Positions 8,784 to 16,852 of a stretch of 38,170 bases of DNA are shown here, in pieces (the stretch's first letter is position 1; each line of letters starts with the position of its first letter). Source of the DNA: Piscinibacter sp. (GTDB lineage: Bacteria; Pseudomonadota; Gammaproteobacteria; Burkholderiales; Burkholderiaceae_C); the NCBI GenBank assembly GCA_017983795.1, contig JAGOAS010000032.1, positions 1 to 38,170 on the forward strand, given 5' to 3'. Below the pieces are notes generated by a model. The model was not told the DNA's origin and made no database searches. It saw only the letters and a list, made by a program, of their open reading frames with translations. Both the position numbers and the translations under genes were made by a program.

Positions 8784-9291
8784 AGCGCAGCGGCGGCAGC
8801 GTCGCACGCCGGCGCGCCAGCTTCGCGGCGCGGGCCTTGGCTTCCGGGTAGATGATCGACTCCTCGAGCTGGAGGTGCTCGCGGCACAGCTCGAGGAAGA
8901 CCTCGATGCCGTGCTGCAGCTCGGCGGGGTCGTACCAGCTGTAGCCGGCGGCGATGGCGCGCAGCTGCGGCGCCAGCGCCAGCCAGTCTTCCTCGATCCA
9001 GCCGTGGTCCTGCTGCAGCATGCGCACCGTGGCGACCAGCGCCTCGTCGCCGGAGGCGAGCAGGGCGGGGAAGACCTTGGCTTCCTCGTCGACGTGGTGC
9101 TGCTGCGAGGTCTCGGAGAAGAAGGCCTCGATCGCGCGCGCCTCCTGCTGCGCATGGGCGTCGACACCCTCGGCACTCAGGTGCTCGAACAGCGTCGCGA
9201 GGCGATCGAGATGCGCGGCGATGTCGCGGTGGCAGGCGTCGAGCGCCTCGAGCGCGCCCTCCGCGGTGTTGAGCTTGACGACCGATCCCAT
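8755..9291 (-). CDS. Hemerythrin HHE-domain protein
   Basis: Protein of 178 residues with a four-helix hemerythrin-like cation-binding domain. Candidate di-iron ligands fall in the expected order: H21 (CHRDIAAHLD), H65/H66 and E70 (QQHHVDEEAKVFPALL), H96 (LQQDHGWIEEDW), H139 and E143 (REHLQLEESIIYPEA). Such proteins bind O2 or NO, or participate in iron and redox sensing; the role here is unknown. The ATG at 9291 follows a GAGG-type sequence. The 3' end overlaps the lrp gene tail by 29 bp in convergent orientation. No signal peptide, so cytoplasmic. Confidence 0.9.
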   Translation of the reverse strand: MGSVVKLNTAEGALEALDACHRDIAAHLDRLATLFEHLSAEGVDAHAQQEARAIEAFFSETSQQHHVDEEAKVFPALLASGDEALVATVRMLQQDHGWIEEDWLALAPQLRAIAAGYSWYDPAELQHGIEVFLELCREHLQLEESIIYPEAKARAAKLARRRATLPPLRFTKEAPSSS

Positions 9292-9334
9292 GCAGAGCCT
9301 CCGCGTCTTGTCGTGTCGCCTCCATTCTTCGCGG

Positions 9335-9364
9335 TGCTGCAGTGCAGCAGTTGCGACAGGTCAA
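9335..9364. promoter_or_regulatory. Palindrome and FNR-like half-matches between hemerythrin and aminotransferase genes
   Basis: The 106-bp divergent gap contains a perfect palindrome TGCTGCA-G-TGCAGCA (9335-9349), followed directly by TTGCG-ACAG-GTCAA (9351-9364). The second keeps the outer TTG...CAA of the FNR/Anr consensus TTGAT-N4-ATCAA but not the inner bases. An oxygen- or NO-responsive regulator would suit a hemerythrin gene, but the match is weak. Confidence 0.25.
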
Positions 9365-9397
9365 AGCACGCTTCGGTCTGCTGCACACTGGCGGGCG

Positions 9398-10753
9398 ATG
9401 ACTAAAGTCGACCGACAGGCCCTGGCCGCACTGCGCGAACGCGAGGCGGCGCGCTTCCTCGCCACGCACCCACGCAGCGCTGCGCTCGCGGCCGAGGATG
9501 CGCAGCACTTCCTCTTCGGCGTGCCGCTGCACTGGATGCGCGACTGGCCGACGCCCGCCGTGCTGCACGTCGAGCGCGCGCAGGGCCATCGGCTGTGGTG
9601 CGCCGACGGCCATGAGTACCTCGACTTCTGCCTGGGCGACACCGGCGCGATGTTCGGCCACAGCCCGGCGCCGGTGGCGCGTGCGATCGCCGGGCAGGCC
9701 GCGCACGGCCTCACCGCGATGCTGCCGTCCACGCTCACCGCCGAAGTCGGGCGGCGCCTCGCGCAATGCTTTCGCCTGCCGCGCTGGCAGATCACGCTCA
9801 GCGCCAGCGACGCGAACCGCTTCGTGCTGCGCTGGGCGCGCGCGATCACCCACCGGCCCAGGGTGCTGGTATTCGACGGCTGCTACCACGGCACGGTGGA
9901 CGACACCCTGGTCGACATGGACGCGCAGCAGCGCACCCTCACGCGGGCCAGCCTGCTCGGCCAAGTGCACGATCTCGCGCTCGGCACGGTGGTCGTGCCC
10001 TTCAACGACATCGCCGCGCTGGAGCGCGCGCTGGCGCGCGGCGACGTGGCCTGTGTACTGACCGAGCCGGCGCTGACGAACTGCGGCCTGGTGCCGCCGC
10101 TGCCGGGCTTCCTCGCGCAACTGCAGCGCGCCTGCCGCGCGCACGGCACGCTCCTCGTGCTCGACGAGACGCACACCGTCAGCAGCGGCTGGGGCGGGCA
10201 TGCGCGCGTCGAGGGGCTGGAGCCCGACTTCATGGTGATCGGCAAGGCGATCGCCGGCGGGCTGCCCTGCGCGGTCTACGGCTTCGGCGAAACGATGAAC
10301 GAGCGCATGGAAGCGGCCAAGCGCGCCGCGCCGGACGGCCACTCGGGCATAGGCACCACGCTCGCGGCCAACCTGCTGGCGATCGCGGCGCTGCATGCCA
10401 ACCTCGGCGAGGTGATGACGCCGGCCAACTACGAACGCATGCTGGCGAATGCCGCGGCGATCGAGGCGAGGCTGCGCGAGACGCTGCGGCAGGCCGGCCT
10501 GCCCTGGTCGGTGACACGCCTGGGTGCACGCATGGAGCTGCAGTTCTGCGCGAGCCCGCCGCGCGACGCCGCGCAGGCGAGGGCGGCAATGGACGACGAG
10601 GTGGAGCGCGCGCTGCACCTGTGGCTGCTCAACCGCGGCATCGTCATCACGCCCTTCCACAACATGCTGCTCGTCTCGCCGCACACGCAGGCAGCAGCTG
10701 CCGAACCGCTGGCGCAGGCGCTGGCGGGCTTCATCGCCGAACTGCGCACCTGA
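9398..10753 (+). CDS. PLP-dependent class III aminotransferase of unassigned specificity
   Basis: Aminotransferase of 451 residues, related to aspartate/glutamate-1-semialdehyde-type class III enzymes. The Schiff-base lysine is K283 (VIGKAIAGGLP), the cofactor-binding Asp is D256 (LVLDETHTVSSGWGG), and GCYHGTVDD is at 161-169. The phosphate-binding segment reads SASDANRF (135-142) instead of the SGTEA-type sequence of GSA aminomutases or the SGSE type of omega-transaminases, so it is a distinct subfamily. The ATG at 9398 was chosen because the protein alignment begins around there and the upstream frame is antisense to hemerythrin. It stands alone, between two unrelated units. Substrate unknown; the nearby amine catabolism suggests an amino acid or amine donor, but that is weak. 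Confidence 0.85.
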   Translation: MTKVDRQALAALREREAARFLATHPRSAALAAEDAQHFLFGVPLHWMRDWPTPAVLHVERAQGHRLWCADGHEYLDFCLGDTGAMFGHSPAPVARAIAGQAAHGLTAMLPSTLTAEVGRRLAQCFRLPRWQITLSASDANRFVLRWARAITHRPRVLVFDGCYHGTVDDTLVDMDAQQRTLTRASLLGQVHDLALGTVVVPFNDIAALERALARGDVACVLTEPALTNCGLVPPLPGFLAQLQRACRAHGTLLVLDETHTVSSGWGGHARVEGLEPDFMVIGKAIAGGLPCAVYGFGETMNERMEAAKRAAPDGHSGIGTTLAANLLAIAALHANLGEVMTPANYERMLANAAAIEARLRETLRQAGLPWSVTRLGARMELQFCASPPRDAAQARAAMDDEVERALHLWLLNRGIVITPFHNMLLVSPHTQAAAAEPLAQALAGFIAELRT

Positions 10754-10889
10754 AGCGCGGCGGCTTTTCACGATCAGGGATGAACGTTTCGCATCGCGGG
10801 AGATAGTGATGCTGCGCCGCCGCAATCTTTCTCATCGTGAAGAACGAGATGTCGCATCCTGGAATGTGCACCGCAACTCATTGATTTGA

Positions 10890-10928
10890 TTGGGAAAGAT
10901 TTTTAGTCTTCTATAAGACATAAGTCTT
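10890..10928 (+). promoter_or_regulatory. aceA promoter overlapped by a GTCTT/AAGAC operator ladder
   Basis: A plausible sigma-70 promoter has TTGGGA (10890-10895), a 16-bp spacer and TATAAG (10912-10917). Superimposed on the -10 are three alternating half-sites, GTCTT (10906-10910), AAGAC (10915-10919) and GTCTT (10924-10928), each separated by exactly 4 bp (period 9 bp). This makes two overlapping inverted repeats and suggests a dimeric repressor covering the -10. The rest of the 260-bp gap (10754-11013) also has an inverted repeat TTCACGAT/ATCGTGAA (10767-10774, 10834-10841) of unclear meaning; I see no gene in it. Confidence 0.6.
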
Positions 10929-11013
10929 CCCATGCTGCACCGCCGCGACTAACCTTGAGGCCAGAGATTGCAAGTTTTCAGTCCCTGTCTTCACCACTCT
11001 CACGGAGGTCCTC

Positions 11014-12312
<1,299 letters not shown>

Positions 12313-12337
12313 GCCACCAGGCTGCAAGGACGAAGGC

Positions 12338-12373
12338 GGGGCCCGGCGAAAGCCGGGCCCCTTCTTGCTTTTG
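12338..12373 (+). terminator. Rho-independent terminator after aceA
   Basis: Perfect 10-bp stem GGGGCCCGGC / GCCGGGCCCC (12338-12347, 12352-12361) closed by a GAAA tetraloop and followed by TTCTTGCTTTTG. It lies 25 bp past the aceA stop and separates aceA from the acyl-CoA ligase gene. Confidence 0.95.
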
Positions 12374-12418
12374 TTGCTATGGTTCCGAACCAGGCCCGCG
12401 CCGCCACCGGAGACTGAC

Positions 12419-14068
12419 ATGAGCACGATCTACGACCAGCAGCTCGCCAAGAACCCCGCCAACTTCGTCGCCCTGAGCCCGGTGAGCTTCGTCGAACGCA
12501 GCGCCGAGGTATTCGGCGATCTGCCGGCGGTGATCCACGGCGCGCGGCGCTATGACTGGCGCACGCTGCGCGATCGTTCGGCGCGCCTGGCCGCGGCACT
12601 GCGTGCGCTGGGCGTGGCGCGCGGCACGACGGTGACGACCATGCTGCCCAACACGCCGGAGATGGTCGAGGCGCACTACGCGATTCCCGCGCTCAACGCG
12701 GTGATCAACACGCTCAACACGCGGCTCGACGCGCCGCTGCTCGCCTGGCAGATGAACCACTGCGAGGCGGCGGTGGTGATCACCGACCGCGAGTTCGCGC
12801 CGCTGATGGGCGAGGCGCTGCGCATCCTGAAGGCCGAGCACGGCCGCAGCCCGGTGGTCATCGACGTCTGCGACAGCGAGTACGCCGGCCCCGGCGAGCG
12901 TCTCGGTGCGCACGAGTACGAGGCGCTGCTCGCCGCGCACGCGCCGCTGGCCGCGCTCGAAGGCCCGAGCGACGAATGGGACGCGATCGCGGTGAGCTAC
13001 ACCTCCGGCACCACCGGCGACCCCAAGGGCGTGGTGACACACCACCGCGGCGCCTACCTCAACGCGGTGTGCAACGCGGCGACCTGGACCATGCCGCACT
13101 TCCCCAAGTACCTGTGGACGCTGCCGATGTTCCACTGCAACGGCTGGTGCTTCCCGTGGACGGTGGCCATGCTCGGCGGCACGCATGTCTGCCTGCGCCG
13201 CGTCGAGGCGCAATCCATCCTCGCGGCGATGCGCGAGCACGGCGTCGACCACTACTGCGCCGCGCCCATCGTGCACAACCTCATCATCGCGGCACCCGAG
13301 ACGATGCGCGAAGGCATACGCCAGAAGGTACGCGGCATGGTGGCCGGCGCCGCGCCGCCCGCCGCGATGATCGAAGGCATGGCCAAGATCGGCTTCGACA
13401 TCACGCATGTCTACGGGCTGACCGAGGTCTACGGCCCGGCCGCGGTGGCGGTCAAGCGCGAGGGCTGGGCGCAAGAGAATCTGTCCGAGCAGACGCGCCT
13501 GAACGGCCGCCAGGGCGTGCGCTACATGCTGCAGGAAGGCATGACCGTGCTCGACCCGGAGACGCTGGCCGCCACACCCGCCGACGGCCAGACCATGGGC
13601 GAGATCATGTTCCGCGGCAACATCGTGATGAAGGGCTACCTGAAGAACCCGGCCTCCACCGCCAAGGCCTTCCACGGTGGCTGGTTCCACACCGGCGACC
13701 TGGCCGTGATGGAGCCGGACCGCTACGTGAAGATCAAGGACCGCAGCAAGGACATCATCATCAGCGGCGGCGAGAACATCAGCTCGATCGAGGTGGAGGA
13801 TGCGCTGTACCGCCACGCCGCGGTGATGGCCTGCGCGGTGGTGGCGCGGCCGCACGAGAAGTGGGGCGAGACGCCGCTGGCCTACGTTGAGCTCAAGCCG
13901 GGCGCGAGCGTCACGGCCGAGGAACTGATCGCCCACTGCAAGAGCCTGCTGGCCGGCTACAAGGTGCCCAGGGAGATCCGCTTCGAGCCCATCCCCAAGA
14001 CCTCCACCGGCAAGATCCAGAAATTCCAGTTGCGCGAGCGCGCCAAGAGCGCTTCCGCCATCGAATGA
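12419..14068 (+). CDS. Acyl-CoA synthetase (AMP-forming ligase, ANL superfamily)
   Basis: Ligase of 549 residues activating a carboxylic acid to its acyl-CoA through an acyl-adenylate. The P-loop motif YTSGTTGDPKG lies at 194-204, the adenylate-binding YGLTEVYGP is mid-protein, GDLAVMEPDRYVKIKDRSKDIIISGGENISS spans the hinge, and the C-terminal lysine is in PKTSTGKIQKF. The ATG at 12419 was chosen after an upstream in-frame start at 12365 that lies in the terminator tail. The sequence resembles medium/long-chain or short-branched fatty acyl-CoA synthetases; chain length is not predictable. It runs into the downstream hydratase-like gene with a 10-bp gap, so the two are probably co-expressed. 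Confidence 0.92.
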   Translation: MSTIYDQQLAKNPANFVALSPVSFVERSAEVFGDLPAVIHGARRYDWRTLRDRSARLAAALRALGVARGTTVTTMLPNTPEMVEAHYAIPALNAVINTLNTRLDAPLLAWQMNHCEAAVVITDREFAPLMGEALRILKAEHGRSPVVIDVCDSEYAGPGERLGAHEYEALLAAHAPLAALEGPSDEWDAIAVSYTSGTTGDPKGVVTHHRGAYLNAVCNAATWTMPHFPKYLWTLPMFHCNGWCFPWTVAMLGGTHVCLRRVEAQSILAAMREHGVDHYCAAPIVHNLIIAAPETMREGIRQKVRGMVAGAAPPAAMIEGMAKIGFDITHVYGLTEVYGPAAVAVKREGWAQENLSEQTRLNGRQGVRYMLQEGMTVLDPETLAATPADGQTMGEIMFRGNIVMKGYLKNPASTAKAFHGGWFHTGDLAVMEPDRYVKIKDRSKDIIISGGENISSIEVEDALYRHAAVMACAVVARPHEKWGETPLAYVELKPGASVTAEELIAHCKSLLAGYKVPREIRFEPIPKTSTGKIQKFQLRERAKSASAIE

Positions 14069-14078
14069 GGAGCGCGTG

Positions 14079-14870
14079 ATGACGACCAACGATCCCTTGG
14101 TGCTGCGCGAAACCGATGCGCGCGGCGTGGTGAAGCTGACGCTGAACCGGCCGAATGCCTTCAACTCCCTCTCGGAGGCGATGCTCGCGGCGCTGCTGGC
14201 CGAGTTGGACGCGATCGCCAAGGACGAAGCGGCGCGCGTGGTGGTGCTCGGCGCCGCAGGCAAGGCCTTCTGCGCCGGCCACGATCTCAAGGAGATGCGC
14301 GCCGAGCCCTCGCTCGACTACTACCAGAAGCTCTTCGCGCAGTGCACGCAGGTGATGCTGGCGATCCAGAAGCTGCCGGTGCCGGTGATCGCGCGGGTGC
14401 ACGGCATCGCCACCGCGGCGGGCTGCCAGCTGGTGGCGATGTGCGATCTGGCGGTGGCCGCGCGCGACGCGCGCTTCGCGGTCAGCGGCGTCAACCTCGG
14501 CCTGTTCTGCTCGACGCCGAGCGTGGCGCTGTCGCGCAACCTGTCGCGCAAGGCGGCCTTCGAGATGCTGGTCACCGGCGGCTTCATCTCGGCCGACGAA
14601 GCCGCGGCCAAGGGCCTGGTCAACCGCGTTGCCGCGCCCGAGGAGCTCGATGCGGCCGTCGAAGCGCTGGTGGCCGCGATCGTCGCCAAGCCGCGCGTCG
14701 CGCTCGCGATGGGCAAGCAGCTCTTCTACCGGCAGCTCGAGAAGGGCATCGCCGCCGCCTACGACGACGCCGGCCAGACCATGGCCTGCAACATGATGGA
14801 CGAGAGCGCGCTGGAAGGCGTGCAGGCCTTCATCGACAAACGCCCGCCGCGCTGGGGCCAGCCGACTTGA
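14079..14870 (+). CDS. Enoyl-CoA hydratase/isomerase family protein, ECHDC3-like
   Basis: Crotonase-fold protein of 263 residues. The CoA-binding/oxyanion segment AGKAFCAGHDLKEM (60-73) and GIATAAGCQLVAMCDLAVA (109-127) are clear. At the two positions that hold catalytic glutamates in classical enoyl-CoA hydratase, it has Gln117 (in GCQLVA) and Gly137 (in FAVSGVNLG). The pattern HDLKEM...AAGCQLVA...GVNLGLFCSTPSVAL is that of the ECHDC3 group known from mitochondria, so a simple hydratase annotation is doubtful. I chose the ATG at 14079, six bases after GAGGAG; a GTG at 14076 is the alternative. It sits between the acyl-CoA ligase and L,D-transpeptidase genes. Confidence 0.9.
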   Translation: MTTNDPLVLRETDARGVVKLTLNRPNAFNSLSEAMLAALLAELDAIAKDEAARVVVLGAAGKAFCAGHDLKEMRAEPSLDYYQKLFAQCTQVMLAIQKLPVPVIARVHGIATAAGCQLVAMCDLAVAARDARFAVSGVNLGLFCSTPSVALSRNLSRKAAFEMLVTGGFISADEAAAKGLVNRVAAPEELDAAVEALVAAIVAKPRVALAMGKQLFYRQLEKGIAAAYDDAGQTMACNMMDESALEGVQAFIDKRPPRWGQPT

Positions 14871-16180
14871 GGCGGCGCGAACTGCTGGCCGGCGCCGCCG
14901 CCGCGCTCGGCGCCCCGGCGCTGCGCGCGGCCGAGGCGATGCCCGGCTGGAGCGATGCCCTGCAGCGCGAGGCGCGCAGCATTCTCGACGGCGCGGCGAG
15001 CGAAGGCCTGGATCCGGCCGACTACCGTGAAGGGCCGGTCGAGGCCGCGTTCGCGCGCTACCTGCACGACCTGCACCTCGGCCGCGTGCGCGCCCGCGAT
15101 CTGGGCTTCGGCGTCACGGTGCCGGTGCAGGACGGCGCACTCGTCACGCAGGCGCTGCAGGAGGCCGTCGCGGCGGGGCGGCTCGCAAACGCGGTCGAAC
15201 GTCTGACGCCGCCGCTGGCGCAGTACCGGCAACTGCGCGAGATGCTGGCGCGCTACCGCCGCCTGGCCAGCGCGCCGACCCCTGTCACGTTGCAGGCGCA
15301 GCTCGTGGCGTTCGGCGATCTGGCACCCGAGACCGATGTCAGCGACGAAGCCGTCAAGCGCTTCCAGGCCCGCCACGGCCTCGAAGCCGACGGCGTGATC
15401 GGCCGCGCGACCACCGCGGCGCTGGCCGTGCCGCCGGCGCGGCGCGTGCGCCAGATCGAACTCGCGATGGAGCGCTTGCGCTGGCTGCCGCAGCGCAGCG
15501 GCCGGCCGCTGATCGCCATCAACATTCCGATGTTCCGCCTCTGGGCCTGGAACGCCGACGCCGCCGAGGCCTCACCGGCGCTCGCGATGAACGTCATCGT
15601 CGGCCGCGCGATGCGCACCCAGACGCCGGTGTTCGCCGACGAGATGACGCACCTGATCTTCCGGCCCTACTGGAACGTGCCGCGCTCGATCCTGCAGAAC
15701 GAAGTGCTGCCGGCCATGGAGCGCGACCCCGGCTACCTGGCACGCCACGACATGGAGATGGTTCCCGGCGCGGACGGCGGCGCGCCGCGCGTGCGCCAGC
15801 GGCCGGGGCCCAAGAATTCGCTCGGCCTGGTGAAATTCATCTTCCCGAACGATGCCGACGTCTACCTGCACGGCACGCCGGCGCGCGAGCTGTTCGCGCG
15901 CAGCCGGCGCGACTTCAGCCACGGCTGCGTGCGCGTCGCCGATCCGCCGGCGCTGGCGTTGTGGCTGCTGAAGGACCAGCCGGCCTGGACGCGCGAGGCG
16001 ATCGAAGCGGCGATGAACGGCACGCGCACGCAGCAGGTCAACCTGAGCGCGCCGGTGCCGGTGCTGCTGTACTACTTGACCGCGCTGGTGTCGCCCGACG
16101 ACGGGCTGCTGCATTTCGCGGACGACCTGTACGGCCACGATGCCGCTCTGGAACGACGCCTGGCCGCGCGGCGGCGTTGA
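14867..16180 (+). CDS. L,D-transpeptidase (LdtD/YcbB-like, YkuD domain)
   Basis: Periplasmic enzyme of 437 residues predicted to form 3-3 cross-links in peptidoglycan. It has a short N-terminal signal (RRRELLAGAAAALGAPALRAAEA), a peptidoglycan-binding_1 segment (about 155-187: VKRFQARHGLEADGVIGRAT) and a YkuD catalytic domain with SHGCVRV and nucleophile Cys354. It is clearly shorter than E. coli LdtD (615 residues), mostly through a reduced N-terminal part. The start is a TTG at 14867 overlapping the TGA of the hydratase gene (TTGA), chosen because it includes the whole signal; an internal ATG at 14939 would remove it. Convergent with the MepK-like gene 7 bp away. Confidence 0.88.
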   Translation: MRRRELLAGAAAALGAPALRAAEAMPGWSDALQREARSILDGAASEGLDPADYREGPVEAAFARYLHDLHLGRVRARDLGFGVTVPVQDGALVTQALQEAVAAGRLANAVERLTPPLAQYRQLREMLARYRRLASAPTPVTLQAQLVAFGDLAPETDVSDEAVKRFQARHGLEADGVIGRATTAALAVPPARRVRQIELAMERLRWLPQRSGRPLIAINIPMFRLWAWNADAAEASPALAMNVIVGRAMRTQTPVFADEMTHLIFRPYWNVPRSILQNEVLPAMERDPGYLARHDMEMVPGADGGAPRVRQRPGPKNSLGLVKFIFPNDADVYLHGTPARELFARSRRDFSHGCVRVADPPALALWLLKDQPAWTREAIEAAMNGTRTQQVNLSAPVPVLLYYLTALVSPDDGLLHFADDLYGHDAALERRLAARRR

Positions 16181-16187
16181 GATGGGC

Positions 16188-16715
16188 TTACCAGGAACGA
16201 ACGCGCCCGGTGTCGACGTGAACGAAGTCCGAGCCCGGGTAGAAGCCGACGCCGCCGCGCTGCAGTGACAGCGCCGCATTGCGCAGCTGCGCCAGCGGCA
16301 CGTCGGCGACGCGGATGTCGATGGCCTGGCCGCTCATGTGCAGGCTCTTGGTGGCCACGCCGCTGCTGCGCTCGTGCAGCATGCGGTTGGTGGCCGGCGA
16401 GCGGTAGCCGGAGATGATCTGGTAGGGCTTGCGGCTGCCGGTCTGCGCGTGCAGGGTGTGCAGCAGGTCGAGCAGGGCCGGGTCCATGGCGCCGACATCG
16501 CCGCTGCGGAAGTCGCGCAACAGGTGGTTCACCGCGCCCAGCGCATCGGGCAGATAGCGGCCGGCGGCGAAATACTCGACCTCCAGCGTCTCGCCGGTGT
16601 GCAGGTGGCTGAACTCCAGCACACGCGCCTCGCCGCTGCGCGCCTGCGCGAGCACGGGCGCCGCGGCGAGGGCGCCAAAGCCGATGGTGAAGCGGCGACG
16701 GTTGAGCAGCGACAT
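16188..16715 (-). CDS. mepK: MepK/YcbK-like murein endopeptidase (DUF882, M15 fold)
   Basis: Exported metallopeptidase of 175 residues expected to cut peptidoglycan cross-links; in E. coli MepK prefers 3-3 (mDAP-mDAP) links. Zinc ligands are visible as His126 and Asp133 in SLHMSGQAID and His166 in FVHVDTG. The N-terminus MSLLNRRRFTIGFGALAAAPVLAQA carries a twin-arginine-like RRRF and a hydrophobic stretch, so Tat export is likely. The ATG at 16715 gives this signal; a longer frame to 16802 adds no sensible sequence. In E. coli the homologous ycbB and ycbK are neighbours in the same direction; here they face each other. Confidence 0.88.
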   Translation of the reverse strand: MSLLNRRRFTIGFGALAAAPVLAQARSGEARVLEFSHLHTGETLEVEYFAAGRYLPDALGAVNHLLRDFRSGDVGAMDPALLDLLHTLHAQTGSRKPYQIISGYRSPATNRMLHERSSGVATKSLHMSGQAIDIRVADVPLAQLRNAALSLQRGGVGFYPGSDFVHVDTGRVRSW

Positions 16716-16852
16716 GCCCCGCAGTGTATCGGCCTGCCTGCGCAGCCCGGTGTGAATGTGTGAACAACTCGACGTCAAGACAGCGCCGCCGGCGCGTGAC
16801 AAAGTGAACGCACGGCCCGGGCGTCAAGATGCCGGGTCGAGAGCACTGCACG

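Noticed and set aside
8657-10825. A 722-codon minus-strand frame spanning hemerythrin and aminotransferase genes
   Set aside because: Low-complexity Arg/His-rich product, antisense to or out of frame with recognised genes; no ribosome-binding context.
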